Positions 24,444 through 37,299 of a stretch of DNA of 64,000 bases are shown here, piece after piece; within the stretch, counting starts at the first letter, position 1, and the number at the start of each line of letters is the position of its first letter. The stretch is taken from positions 27,470,513 through 27,534,512 of the forward strand of contig OY743181.1 in assembly GCA_963555705.1 (NCBI GenBank), read 5' to 3'. The notes beneath the pieces were generated by a model. It saw only the letters and a list, made by a program, of their open reading frames with translations. It made no database searches and was not told the DNA's origin. The stretch is from Ligustrum vulgare (lineage: Eukaryota; Streptophyta; Magnoliopsida; Lamiales; Oleaceae). The position numbers were made by a program, and so were the translations under genes.

Positions 24444-27400
24444 TGATAAGTGTATTTTAATACACTTGTATATCTAAACTAGAATAGATTATTTTCATTC
24501 TTGAATAAATCCTACTTAATTATTTTCCATTTATTTCCATTTCAGAAATAATACCAAATTCATGTGAATGAAGCAATGGAGTGAAATAATGCACAATTAG
24601 ATGACATTTGAGCGAAATTGGACAAAGTGGTTGTTGATGTTGTCAACCGGGACTTTCAAGAGGAGCTAAATGTGAGAAATCAAAGTTTGAGGGCTTAATT
24701 GATGAAGAACCGGAGTGAGGAAGAAGATTTGAGGCAATTCAAAAGTTCAAGGACTAAATCAATTCAAAATATCTATTTTGAAATGCCTGCACGGCCACCA
24801 AGTCTATAATTGCGCAACAAGGCAGTTATTCGGCCCAGCGAGATATCAGGCCCATGTGCAATTTCATGTTTGGTTTTACCTAGGCTTCTTGACAACCTAT
24901 ATATAACACTTCTCATACACGTTTGGAGGACGTTTGCAAACATATTCAAGAGGCAAAATCCATCATCCTACCTTAGAGATTGTTAAAGCTAATTGGAAGC
25001 AAAGACGTGACATGTTGACATGACAAAAATATATGTTACTTTGCAAATTTTGGATTCATTAGTTAAGTCTAGATTGTTCTAGGACGAACAATAATTCTAG
25101 TTTGAGGGTATTTGATAAGTGTATTTTAATACACTTGTATATCTAAACTAGAATAGATTATTTTCATTCTTGAATAAATCCTACTTAATTATTTTCCATT
25201 TATTTCCATTTCAGAAATAATACCAAATTCATGTGAATGAAGCAATGGAGTGAAATAATGCACAATTAGATGACATTTGGAGCGAAATTGGACAAAGTGG
25301 TTGTTGATGTTGTCAACCGGGACTTTCAAGAGGAGCTAAATGTGAGAAATCAAAGTTTGAGGGCTTAATCGATGAAGAACCGGAGTTAGGAAGAAGATTT
25401 GAGGCAATTCAAAAGTTCAAGGACTAAATCAATTCAAAATATCTATTTTGAAATGCCTGCACGGCCACCAAGTCTATAATTGCGCAACAAGGCAGTTATT
25501 CGGCCCAGCGAGATATCAGGCCCATGTGCAATTTCATGTTTGGTTTTACCTAGGCTTCTTGACAACCTATATATAACACTTCTCACACACGTTTGGAGGA
25601 CTTTTGCAAACATATTCAAGAGGCAAAATCCATCATCCTACCTTAGAGATTGTTAAAGCTAATTGGAAGCAAAGACGTGACATGTTGACATGACAAAAAT
25701 ATATGTTACTTTGCAAATTTTGGATTCATTAGTTAAGTCTAGATTGTTCTAGGACGAACAATAATTCTAGTTTGAGGGTATTTGATAAGTGTATTTTAAT
25801 ACACTTGTATATCTAAACTAGAATAGATTATTTTCATTCTTGAATAAATCCTACTTAATTATTTTCCATTTATTTCCATTTCAGAAATAATACCAAATTC
25901 ATGTGAATGAAGCAATGGAGTGAAATAATGCACAATTAGATGACATTTGGAGCGAAATTGGACAAAGTGGTTGTTGATGTTGTCAACCGGGACTTTCAAG
26001 AGGAGCTAAATGTGAGAAATCAAAGTTTGAGGGCTTAATCGATGAAGAACCGGAGTCAGGAAGAAGATTTGAGGCAATTCAAAAGTTCAAGGACTAAATC
26101 AATTCAACATGTCTATTTTGAAATGCCTGCACGGCCACCAAGTCTATAATTGCGCAACAAGGCAGTTATTCGGCCCAGCGAGATATCAGGCCCATGTGCA
26201 ATTTCATGTTTGGTTTTACCTAGGCTTCTTGACAACCTATATATAACACTTCTCACACACGTTTGGAGGACTTTTGCAAACATATTCAAGAGGCAAAATC
26301 CATCATCCTACCTTAGAGATTGTTAAAGCTAATTGGAAGCAAAGACGTGACATGTTGACATGACAAAAATATATGTTACTTTGCAAATTTTGGATTCATT
26401 AGTTAAGTCTAGATTGTTCTAGGACGAACAATAATTCTAGTTTGAGGGTATTTGATAAGTGTATTTTAATACACTTGTATATCTAAACTAGAATAGATTA
26501 TTTTCATTCTTGAATAAATCCTACTTAATTATTTTCCATTTATTTCCATTTCAGAAATAATACCAAATTCATGTGAATGAAGCAATGGAGTGAAATAATG
26601 CACAATTAGATGACATTTGGAGCGAAATTGGACAAAGTGGTTGTTGATGTTGTCAACCGGGACTTTCAAGAGGAGCTAAATGTGAGAAATCAAAGTTTGA
26701 GGGCTTAATCGATGAAGAACCGGAGTCAGGAAGAAGATTTGAGGCAATTCAAAAGTTCAAGGACTAAATCAATTCAACATGTCTATTTTGAAATGCCTGC
26801 ACGGCCACCAAGTCTATAATTGCGCAACAAGGCAGTTATTCGGCCCAGCGAGATATCAGGCCCATGTGCAATTTCATGTTTGGTTTTACCTAGGCTTCTT
26901 GACAACCTATATATAACACTTCTCACACACGTTTGGAGGACTTTTGCAAACATATTCAAGAGGCAAAATCCATCATCCTACCTTAGAGATTGTTAAAGCT
27001 AATTGGAAGCAAAGACGTGACATGTTGACATGACAAAAATATATGTTACTTTGCAAATTTTGGATTCATTAGTTAAGTCTAGATTGTTCTAGGACGAACA
27101 ATAATTCTAGTTTGAGGGTATTTGATAAGTGTATTTTAATACACTTGTATATCTAAACTAGAATAGATTATTTTCATTCTTGAATAAATCCTACTTAATT
27201 ATTTTCCATTTATTTCCATTTCAGAAATAATACCAAATTCATGTGAATGAAGCAATGGAGTGAAATAATGCACAATTAGATGACATTTGGAGCGAAATTG
27301 GACAAAGTGGTTGTTGATGTTGTCAACCGGGACTTTCAAGAGGAGCTAAATGTGAGAAATCAAAGTTTGAGGGCTTAATCGATGAAGAACCGGAGTCAGG

Positions 27401-27690
27401 AAGAAGATTTGAGGCAATTCAAAAGTTCAAGGACTAAATCAATTCAACATGTCTATTTTGAAATGCCTGCACGGCCACCAAGTCTATAATTGCGCAACCA
27501 AGCAGTTATTCGACCCAGCGAGATATCAGGCCCATTTGCAATTTCATGTTTGGTTTTACCTAGGCTTCTTGACAACCTATATATAACACTTCTCATACAC
27601 GTTTGGAGGACCTTTACAAACATATTCAAGAGGCAAAATCCATCATCCTATCTTAGAGATTGTTAAAGCTAATTGGAAGCAAAGACGTGA
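24342..27690 (+). repeat. five tandem copies of a 670-bp unit spanning the 3' LTR start of element C
   Basis: Units at 24342-25010 (669 bp), 25011-25680, 25681-26350, 26351-27020 and 27021-27690 (670 bp each). Each begins CATGTTGACATGACAAAAAT and ends AAAGACGTGA. A unit holds 102-103 bp of sequence before the LTR, including the polypurine tract, plus the first 567 bp of the LTR. Copies 3 and 4 look identical. Copies 1 and 2 carry AAAATATCTATTTTG where 3-5 carry AACATGTCTATTTTG, and a marker base reads GAGTGAGG, GAGTTAGG and then GAGTCAGG across copies. The second half of copy 5 has private changes. This pattern fits stepwise unequal exchange from one ancestral 3' LTR. Confidence 0.95.
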
Positions 27691-28532
27691 GAGTTGTTGA
27701 TCATCACGTGGAAGCAACTTCTTGGTCCAAGAGTTCTTTACTTGTTTCTTTAATATACTCATGACGTTGTTTTTTATTACTATTTATGTTTTTAATTCCA
27801 ATATGATGAACAACTAAACTTCTTGTTGGGATTAACGATGCAAATTGTGTGTGATGGTTTTATTTTTTGATTAATGCGTGAATTAACTAACCACTAATTC
27901 ATTGATTTAATGAGTTGTTGGGATTAATGATGCAGATTGCATGTGATTGTTTTATTTTTTGATTAATGCGTGAATTAACTAACCACTAATTCATTGATTT
28001 AATGAGTTGTTTTTATAATCAAAGAGATGAGTTAACGAACTAGATCTATAAATAAAACCCTGTAATTGAACGAACGATAGAGATATACGTTTTTTGTTAT
28101 TGTGTTTAATTGAGTTCTTGTGTTTCATGCACCTAATCATTACAACCTTCTTTCTGTCTAGAAATACGGTCGACTAATTAGGTAAAGTTGATTTAAACTC
28201 GAGAGAGGAATTTCATATGCATAAGTAAACTCAATCGATCACATTATTAGATTAAAACTTGAATGGTGGAATTAAAAGTATTGACTACGAGAAATCGTGA
28301 AATCCCAACTTTTCATTCATTTATTACAAAAACATTTATTGCTTTCTAGTTTAATTGATTTTAGTTGAATCATTTAGTTCACATAAATATCTCATCCTTT
28401 AGTTCTTCAAATAAAGTGAGAATTAGAATAACTTCGTTAGTAAATCATAATCTTTGTGGGACAATAATCTGGACTCTCTTGTCCACTTTATTACTTGGTT
28501 GCGCATCGTACACTTATGATTAGCAAACATTG
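27123..28532 (+). repeat. 3' LTR of element C (complete version formed with the last repeat unit)
   Basis: From TGATAAGTG in unit 5 through the unique right part to ATGATTAGCAAACATTG: about 1410 bp, the length expected from its relatives. An additional 92-bp tandem duplication (27823-27914 and 27915-28006, sharing GATTAATGCGTGAATTAAC) lies inside. The downstream end is not sharply defined, and no convincing target-site duplication with the left side was found. Confidence 0.7.
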
Positions 28533-31357
28533 GGTACTTCAAAGAATCCCAACGTACCTAGTTGGTGATCATACATTTTAATATCACTCATAAGTACATC
28601 AAAGAGTACAAGCTAGTAAATAGAGTCAATAATCTTTCGGTATTTACATTTCTAATAATCATATATTTATTGGCACTTATTATGCATTTTTCAGGAAAAT
28701 AAAATATTGTATCTACTTCATATCATTTTATATGCAATGCTACTTCATATCATTTTATATGCAATGCCAGATCTTTGAAACATTCATTGCACAACAAATC
28801 GTGGATTACAACTATACAATTTTTCTTTCTATTTGCAAATACCTATAGGTATTTTGCTAGCTTTTCACTTTTAAGTATTCAGATTTCAGGTCCTAAAACT
28901 TCATGTTTTATAGTAAGTTCAATTTAGCCTAGATGCGTACTTTGGCCAACTATTTTATGTCAATTTTCTTCGACATATTTTATTTTATTATCCTCACTGT
29001 AATTCATATTATGAAGCTCTTTCTTATAAAAGCTTATGGGCTTGAAGATTTCAAGAACAAGTGGCTAACTTCTTAGTTTGCTTTTGCACAATTGCTTTAT
29101 AAAGTGTGTAGACACAATTATCATTTAAATTCGGTTTATGGCCACAACGACATTACTATAGAGATCTAAATTTTCAATATTTCAAGTACTTGAACCTATT
29201 ATGGAGATTTACAAATAGTTATATTAATACATATACTCTCTCACAAGTATATTCCTCCTGAACAAGACCATCATAATCATTTGCTCCATTTTTATTTATC
29301 TCAAGATCAGATACAACTACACTTTGGGTGTGCCATACATCAATATGAGATGAAGCATCTGTAACTAGTATATAAGATTTTATTAATATTTTATAAACAT
29401 TTTGCATCTTGTAATATGTTATCTTTTGAACTTCTAGTTCGTATTATCAATTGCGAGGGCATGGATAATATAATATGATGGATTTATATGATTTTCAGCT
29501 ACTATTCCTCCCCTTAATGCTGAGAAATTAGGCTATAAAGTATCACCACTTAATATTCCAGCTATTTCATAGCATCTGATTTCAAATTTCAAAAAAGTAT
29601 TCTCAGCATTCTTAAATCCAAATAATGGGGGGATAATATTGTTGGAAATACGCAGATTTGTCTTGCTACATGTTAGAATTCTCCAATGGGAAGCATTTTG
29701 TTCTCAATATTAACAATTCAGTAATTGATTGGAGGAGGTCAAATAATTTTCTAAACATTGAGCAATTGGACTATCATCCCAAATAGTAATCTTTAAATAC
29801 TTAGGTTGTAAAATCACTAGCATTATTAAGACAAAGTTGTCTTATTTTTGAAATTTGAAAATTGTGCTCATACTATATCAGTTTGAGAAAATGATCTTGT
29901 CAACTTCCAATTACAAATTTCATTAAATAGACATGTGACTATATAATGGATCCATATAATCATATCATAATATTTCTATATAGTTCACATAGAGGGTGAG
30001 TGGACCCGTAGTTCACCCTAAATATATTTTAGATAATTTTGGGATTCATTCCCAATTTTAGCTAGTGATGATTTAACAACCAGTTTGCTCTAAATACAAG
30101 CAGCATATGAGAATTTATTGTATTTGAAGAATCTCATGGTTCTTCTTTTAATGCATTTTCGAATTCTCAATTTGCGCATCTTATTGATTCGGATTGGTCT
30201 TTACCGATCATGCCAATCTTATTGAACTTCTCATTCAGTACAATGCCTATTTTAATTGTACCAACATTATGTCACACATTTTAGAAACTTATTATGCTTC
30301 TTTTTAATTTAGTAGACAGTAAATTACTATCAATAAAAAAATTCATCGTCTTACTCTCAACATAATTCATAATTTACACTTCTGGATTATCAAACATGAT
30401 GTCGATCGTATATTTTCAAGAGCATCAATGCTATATTTGTTTAATAATAAAATTTTCAATCATACTTCTTTAGGAGCATTGATATGAGCATTGATATAAT
30501 CAAATATATGTGTTCTTCCGATAAAAATATGCTTATTCTGGAGGAATAGATCAAAAATCTTCTAAAATATTGAAATTGAAATTTTAATACCACTCTTCAA
30601 GAGTAGATAATATTATTTTATGATTATTGTGCTTCTTCGGGAGCAACAACCAATTAAGCATATTAAATGTTTAATGTAAAATAAAATATTTCCTTTTCAA
30701 CAGCATAAACAAAATATTCAAATGAAACATCCATAACACTACAATATTCTTCTCGAATATTGACATTAACGATTCGTTCTACCTTTCGAACTAATAATAT
30801 TTGTGCTCTACATGAGTGACAATAAAATATTATTCTAGAATATTTATTTAATGTGTGTTGTGTTTCTTCAAAAACATCAATACCATGTTCATTTAAAATA
30901 TACTTTAAATCATGCTTCTTCAGAAGCATCGAGTCAATGTTCTTTTGGAATATTGAAATTATATTATCAAGCTCATAACAAGCAATTATATTATTCGTGA
31001 ACAAGTGACATAGTAAATTAAAACATTTATTTTAAAATAAAGTTGTTATTCCTCAAGACTAACATTATCAAAAATTAATAACACGTCTCTCAATATTGGA
31101 CTCTTCAAGAGCTAATTATATTTCTTTAGAATATTTAATATGAAATAAAGTTATGATTCTTCAGAAAGCATAACGGAATATCATTCCACGTCATAATAAT
31201 CTTCTGGATTATTAATAAACTGAAACTCGTATTTCTTTGAGAACAAGAATGGCATGTAAAAATTTATCATATGAGAAATAAAATAATATTCATCTGGAAT
31301 GTTATTACGTAGCAATAATGCAATATTTCTTTTGGAATATTGATATAAAACTCATTC

Positions 31358-31390
<33 letters not shown>

Positions 31391-32252
31391 TCTGTAGTAT
31401 TAATTGTAATGTTGTGCTACTTCAGGAGCAATAACAAATTATCCTCCTGGAATAATTATATTTCTAAAATTGTGATTTCTTCAAGGATAATAAGTCAATA
31501 TATTTTCTGGAATACTGAAAATTATAATTTATGCTCTTCAGGAGCAAGTGTATTTTTCTGGAATAATTATTATAATGTTGTACTACTTCATAAGTAACAG
31601 AAAATATTTGTAATAGAAAAATCAATTATTTATATTCTTCTGGATATTAATATATTGTTGTGCTACCTCATTAGCAACAACATAAGAAATCAATAACATC
31701 AATAAATCTGTAATGGACAAATTCATGATTAATATTCTTCTAAATATTAATTATCTATTGTACTTCTTTAGAAGCAACAACGTAATGAATTGTCAATTTA
31801 AATGTAAAAAGGTTCGAAAATAATAATATGTACCTTAAATACACATTAAGAACATTACCTACAAAAATACATTCACAAGGTGAAATCATACACTAAAACA
31901 ATTGTTGAATAAGGTAACGCAAAGTAACCTATGTAGTTACTGTATTCTATATGCAAATATGAATAAGGAATGTGCATTATATGATAATTTATGTGATGTT
32001 GTCTCTTAACCCTAGCCACTTATGTGTTCAACTTGCAATCAAATTTATAAAAAAGAAAAGAGAAAAAAAATCAAAATAATTCAAGTGAATTATAATCATG
32101 TGAATTGACAATTCAGTGAACAACTTGTAACTGAATTGTAAAGCAAATGGAACATAATCAATTGGAACGGAACTTCAAAGCATTTTCAAAGAAATTGGAA
32201 AGAATTTATCAATATTGAACAGAAACAACACCAACAATAACAATAACAACAA

Positions 32253-32284
<32 letters not shown>

Positions 32285-32285
32285 A

Positions 32286-32323
<38 letters not shown>

Positions 32324-32732
32324 ATAATAATAACAATAATAACAACAATAATAATAATAATAGTAATAATATATAAAGTTGCACATGAACTTTGAAAAAA
32401 TTGCAACATAACTTGAATTCAAATGAGGTGGAATTGAAACAATATTATTGGAATTCAAATATTAAGTCAGATTCCAAATTAAAAAAGGTGGTGCAATTGA
32501 AATTGGTTTACAGCTGTATTGGAATTAACATAAATCAATGAATTGGTTTATAGTTTATGTTTGGAATAATTCATTGATTTCGAACTTTAAAAAATGATAT
32601 GCCACCAAATTAATTTTAGCGCATATAATATTACTTTCAACTAATATTTTGATATGTGAGACATTGGAGAATTTTCCTACTCAATATGGTAGAGACTCAT
32701 GCTGATAATGTGTTATAATATAGAAGAATAGA
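28533..32732 (-). mobile_element. old Copia-like noncoding region with a degenerate internal repeat array
   Basis: No protein domain is readable; the short minus-strand frames at 29219-29407 and 30663-31004 carry no motif. From about 30400 to 31800 a decayed tandem array alternates TTCAGGAGCAA-type and TTCTGGAATATT-type segments many times (for example 30630, 30900, 31430, 31530, 31765 and 30947, 31330, 31505, 31640). The right edge has GAGACTCATGCTGATAATG, a sequence I associate with the LTR/primer-site border of some plant Copia elements on the other strand. It is likely the continuation of 12307-13054, split by element C. Confidence 0.35.
32225..32372. repeat. (TAG)n/(TAA)n compound microsatellite
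   Basis: About 120 bp of TAG and TAA trinucleotides bounded by CAACAATAA-type runs. The poly-leucine, poly-tyrosine and poly-threonine minus-strand frames here are translations of this repeat and not genes. A shorter (ATA)n run is at 31357-31389. Confidence 0.95.
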
Positions 32733-32737
32733 GACAT

Positions 32738-33746
32738 AGATGGGTGTTTTTAAAGCACGTTTTTGATTCACTTATTGTTGCGCTTTGCTGCTTCTTCAAT
32801 TCATTAAAGTATCATTCACCGCACTTTTGTGCATTGTGTTGTATAGCACTACAAAGGAAGAAAAGAAGTAAAAAAGATCCAAAACGTGCTAAAAATCAAG
32901 AATTGATAAGCAAAACACGAAACTACTTACGACTGTAAGAAGTTTAGTTATGGCCATAAGTCATGGTCACAGAGAAAAAATCCAACAAGACAATTACGGC
33001 TGTAACCACTACATTTATGGCTGTAACTCATGTGCAAAATATTTTCCTAATCTAATTCAAGGTATATCTTTAGCAACTATGAATGGGTATCTCAGGGCAC
33101 GATTTTGGGGCTTAAAAAGTTTTAATATGGCCAATTGAATTTTTGATCTTTAAATTCATGTATGTACTATGTTAGATCTCCGATCCATAATTGTCACTAG
33201 ATCTTGACTCATAGTAGCAAATAAGTCTTGTGCAGATTTAGTAATAATTCAACTCGGATTGATTAATTAGATCTTGTGAAATTATTAATCCAATTCAATT
33301 TGATCCTTCTCTTATTTTCATACTTGTCTTGCATTTGGATTATCCGTTGGCGGGAATTGGATCAAATAGCTTATTTTGATTCAATTTACGTAAGGAAGAA
33401 TTGTGATAATCAGAGTTTGTTGGTTATTAGTGATTAATAATTTGAATAAGGGATAGAAACGTGCTACATGAAAAGAGTATAACAACAATCGAGGGCACAA
33501 CTGAACCCAAGAACAAGATTGTCTCTCGTATTCATTCATCAAACACTTTTACTAGTTATTTTTATGCATAGTTTTTACTTAAGCAAACCTCAACAACAAA
33601 AACCCACATTCTATTCTAATTGATCGGGTAACTAATTAGGTTCACCGTTCTTTGTGGGTTCAACTTTTACTCACGCTACTACATTTTAAACTGATATTTA
33701 GCGAGTAAGGAATTTATTAAATTTTGGTACATTACGACATGCATCA
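32738..33746 (+). repeat. 5' LTR of element B (internally deleted)
   Basis: Matches 43338-44660 closely but lacks the block equivalent to about 43720-44010. The deletion joins TTAAAAAG to TTTTAAT. It contains two pairs of TTACGxCxGTAA-type motifs between 32925 and 33030. The end GCATCA is followed by AATTTTTGGCG. Confidence 0.8.
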
Positions 33747-33752
33747 AATTTT

Positions 33753-33770
33753 TGGCGTCCCTGCTGGGGA
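33753..33770 (+). other. primer-binding site of element B
   Basis: TGGCGTCCCTGCTGGGGA lies six bases after the LTR end. It matches the tRNA-Asp-complementary TGGCGCCGTTGCCGGGGA at 14 of 18 positions. Confidence 0.75.
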
Positions 33771-33896
33771 ATAGTTAACCAACTTAGTTGTTTAATTAAT
33801 TAGAATTTATTTTCTTGCATTTATTTTATTTTCCTCTTTATCTCTCAATTTTTAATTAAATATTGCTTGCCTATCTCTTTATTTGAATGTGTATGA

Positions 33897-35130
33897 CTTG
33901 ATCAACTAGTATTGAATATTTTGATTTTGATCCAGTGATCAAGAGAACTTTTCGACAGAAAAGGACAGCACAACAACAAATGCATCAGCTAATAACAATC
34001 TAACTCTCAAGCAACTAGCTACCCCGGATGTTGCTCAACAACCGTTATGTATCACTTTTCTAGCAGTAGAAGAGAACAAGACCTTTGACCTAAAATCCGG
34101 TCTGATCCATCTTCTGCCAACTTTTCGAGGACATGCCAGTGAGGACCCATACAGACATCTTAAGGTATTTCATGTGGTGTGTGGTGTGTGACATTATGCA
34201 ACCAACGGGCAATATCAAGGAGCAAATTAAAATGAGAGCTTTCCCATTCTCACTGAAGATGCTGCAATTGATTGGTTGTATTGTTTACCATCCGGAACAG
34301 TCACCATCTGGAATGACACGAAGAGACTTTTCCTAGAAAAGTACGTCCATGCATCTACAGCTGGTACCATTTGGAAAGAAATCCGTGAAGTGCACCAAAA
34401 TAGTGACGAAAATACTGTATGACAATTGGGAGCGTTTCAAGAAGCTTATCTCAAGTTGCCCCCATCACCAAATTAGTGAGCAACTCCTAATGCAATATTT
34501 TTATGAAGGACTATCACCGATGGATAGGACCTTGATAGACGCCGCAAGTGGAGGTGCACTAATGGATAAAACACCAAAATAATCATGGGCCCTGATATCT
34601 AATATGGCTGAAAACACATAACAATTCAATTCGAATTGGGACATGCAAGTTTTCTGAGTAAATGAGGTAAGTGGTTCCAATATTGAAACCCAGTTATCTG
34701 AACTAACCAATCTTGTAAAACAACTTGCTGTAATGAACTCACAACAGGTCAAAACATGCAGGACATGTGCGAATTTTGGACATACTACGGACACGTGCCC
34801 GATTTTGCAAGAGGAGAATACTGAACAAATGAATGTTGTAGGGGTTTTCCTTTTTAAAGTCAACAATACAGTGCAATCCATATTCCAATACCTACAACCC
34901 TAGATGGAGGGATCACCCCCAACCTAAGTTATGGATCTAACAAACCGCCGGGGTTCGTCACTAACAAACCTCAAGGACAATTTCAACAAGGGAATTCCAA
35001 CCACAGGGGCAGTATCAACAAAAACCCCAAACCTCAGGTATGTCTCTTGAAGATATTATTAAAACATTGGCATCTAACACATTGCAATTCCAACAGAATG
35101 CAAAATCCTACATTCAAAATTTGGAGAATT
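33897..35130 (+). pseudogene. gag of element B (decayed)
   Basis: Gag forms the virus-like particle of the retrotransposon. Readable in three frames: LLPTFRGHASEDPYRHLK (about 34110-34165), IKMRAFPFSL (about 34228-34258), then a frameshift to FLEKYVHAST and LVPFGKKSVK, then CPHHQISEQLLMQYFYEG (about 34459-34512) and LIDAASGGALMDKTPK. A zinc knuckle CRTCANFGHTTDTCP follows at about 34757-34803. These are the standard landmarks of Athila/Tat-type Gag in order. Several frameshifts and in-frame stops make it non-functional. Confidence 0.8.
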
Positions 35131-35132
35131 AG

Positions 35133-36192
35133 ATGAGCCAAATGGCTACAACCATCAACAAATTAGAGGCACAATCCGGAGGCAAATTACCATCTCAACC
35201 TGAGGTAAGTCCTACAAATGTAAGTTCCATGACTCTACAGGGTGGAAAACAGATTGAGGGTTCACAAATGAAACCTCCCATAATTGAAAAGGAGGAAAAT
35301 GAAGAAAGAGAAGTCGAAAAGAAGGGCAGCAATTTACAAAACCCTCAAGTAAAAATTGACTCTACTTTAAACGCTAAATCAACCCTTTCCCCTTTTCCTA
35401 GCAGATTAGCAAAGACAAACGAGGAAGATAAGGAAAAGGAAATGCTAGAGATGTTCAGAAAGGTAGAAGTGAACATTCCCCTATTGGATGCAATCAAGGA
35501 AGTCCCACGCTATGCAAAATTCTTGAAGAATCTGTGCACCAATAAGAGGAAATTGATGGGAAATAAGAAGGTAAGAATGGGAGAAATTGTATCTGCACTC
35601 TTTCAAAGGAAATTTCCTCCCAAGTGTAAAGATCCAGGTATGTTTACCATACCCTGTCAAATAGGTAGTACTAAGATAGATCGTGCCTTGATAGAGTTAG
35701 GAGTATCTATTAATGTAATGCCTAGATCTACTCGTGCTTCATTAAAACTTGCCAAACTAACTGGAACTAGTGTTATCATTCAAGTGCCCAATCATTCTAA
35801 TGCTTATTCAGATGGGGTAGTTGAAGATGTTCTATTGCAAGTAGGAGGGTTAGTATTTCAGACAGATTTTTGTGTTAGATATGAACGATGATCACTCTCA
35901 CAACTCTACCCCTATACTGCTGGGAAGGCCATTTCAATGGACCTCCCAAACCATAATTGATGTAAGAAAAAGGGTACTGACTATGGAATTTGATGGGGAG
36001 GTTGTGCAATTTAATATTTATGATGCAATGAAACACCCAAATGATTTTTGTACTGCCTACGCTATTAATGTCATTACTCCTACTTTGCAGAAAGTTTTTA
36101 AGTTAAATTATTGGGATGAGTTTGAGACAGCCCTTTCTGAATCCTTGAAGCAAGTTAAAGATGACGAGCTGGAGATGAGCGAAGAACTTTAA
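35133..36192 (+). pseudogene. protease region of element B
   Basis: A long open stretch (252 codons from 35133) holds a low-complexity linker with SGGKLPSQPEVSP, the pre-protease motif NIPLLDAIKEVPRYAKFL and the protease core KCKDPGMFTIPCQIGSTKID. The catalytic region, normally LDLGASINVMP, reads IELGVSINVMP, so the active-site aspartate is replaced by glutamate and the enzyme would be inactive even without breaks. After SNAYSDGVVEDVLLQV a frameshift near 35880 moves into the frame with LLGRPFQWTSQTIIDVRK and MEFDGEVVQFNIYDAMK, ending at 36192. This is the best preserved coding part of element B. Confidence 0.85.
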
Positions 36193-36300
36193 AACACAAT
36201 AGCTGCACTTTACTCATTGGAACCCGTTCCAAGCAAGTATAATGTCAAAACAATTCATTTGAATACTAACAAACTGCTACCTTCTATTTTGTAGGCACTA

Positions 36301-37135
36301 GGTATGGAGATGAAATCCCAACCCGGCCATTTGAAATATGTCTATCTCGATAATGGAGAAACACTCCTCGTGATCCTTTCGTCCAACCTAACCATGGTGG
36401 AGGACAAACTAGTTCGGGTTTTACTGGATCACAAGGAGGCCATCGGTTGGACAGTTATAGATATCAAGGGAATCAATCCATCAGTTTGTATGCATAGGAT
36501 ACTGCTTGAAGAAATCTAGAGTCATAGTTGTGGAAAATAAGGAAGGAGAGCTTGTGCCAACCAGGGTGCAAACCGGATACCGGGTATGCATAGATTATAG
36601 AAAGGTAAACGCTGACACCCAAAAGCATCATTTTTCCCTTCCCTTTATTGATCGGATTTTAGAAAAGTTAGCTGGTCATTCCCATTACTGCTTCTTAGAT
36701 GGTTTCTCTGGATATTCAAATTTCTATAACACCTGAGGATCGGGAAAAAAACCACATTCACCTGTCCTTTTGGCATTTTTGCATATAGGCCATTGCCTTT
36801 TGGTTTATGCAATGCTCCCGCGACATTCCAACGTTGCATGATGAGCATTTTTTTCAGAATACATAGGTAAAATCATAGAAGTATTCAAGGATGACTTTAG
36901 TGTGTGGGGTGACTCATTTGATGCATATTTAGATAACTTGACACAAATCTTGAAACGATGCAGTGACACTAACCTAGTTCTTAATTGTGAAAAATGCCAT
37001 GTTATGGTAGATCAAGGGATGGTGTTAGGCCATGTAGTATATGTCAAGAGAATAGAAGTTGATAAGGCTAAAGTAGATCTCATATCTGCATTGCCTTACC
37101 TCGCATGTGCGGGATTTACGATCTTTTCTTGGACA
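36301..37135 (+). pseudogene. reverse transcriptase region of element B
   Basis: The connection region (EMKSQPGHLKYVYLDNGETL, DHKEAIGWTVIDIKGINPS) leads to MHRILLEE. Related elements then have about 50 residues before the next preserved part, and these are deleted here. It resumes with VVENKEGELVPTRVQTGYR, VCIDYRKVNADT and HYCFLDGFSGYS (first catalytic aspartate present). A stop lies after YSNFYNT. Later fragments carry RPLPFGLCNAPATFQRCMM (about 36790-36840) and FKDDFSVWGDSF (about 36884), where the usual xMDD box has K in place of M. GHVVYVKRIEVDKAKVDLI closes the thumb part. It cannot make an active enzyme. Confidence 0.85.
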
Positions 37136-37299
37136 TGAAGGTTTCTATTGCAGGCTTATAAAAGACTTCTAAAAAACAGCATCACCACTATGCAATTTGT
37201 TGCAAAAGGATATACCATTTGAATTCACTGACCTGTACAAAAAGGCATTCGACCAACTCAAGGAGTAGTTGACTAAACCTCCAATTATTCAACCACCTC

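Noticed and set aside
24342..27690. CRISPR-like array
   Set aside because: Units are 670 bp, contiguous, without spacers, and contain LTR sequence in a plant genome.
13060..28532. target-site duplication for complex C
   Set aside because: The left flank TCTTT has no matching 5 bp at the right end, whose border is also uncertain.
30663..31004. 113-codon minus-strand open frame
   Set aside because: It lies in the degenerate repeat array and has no family-like motif; probably chance.
32175..32458. minus-strand poly-Leu, poly-Tyr and poly-Thr proteins
   Set aside because: They are six-frame translations of a TAG/TAA microsatellite.
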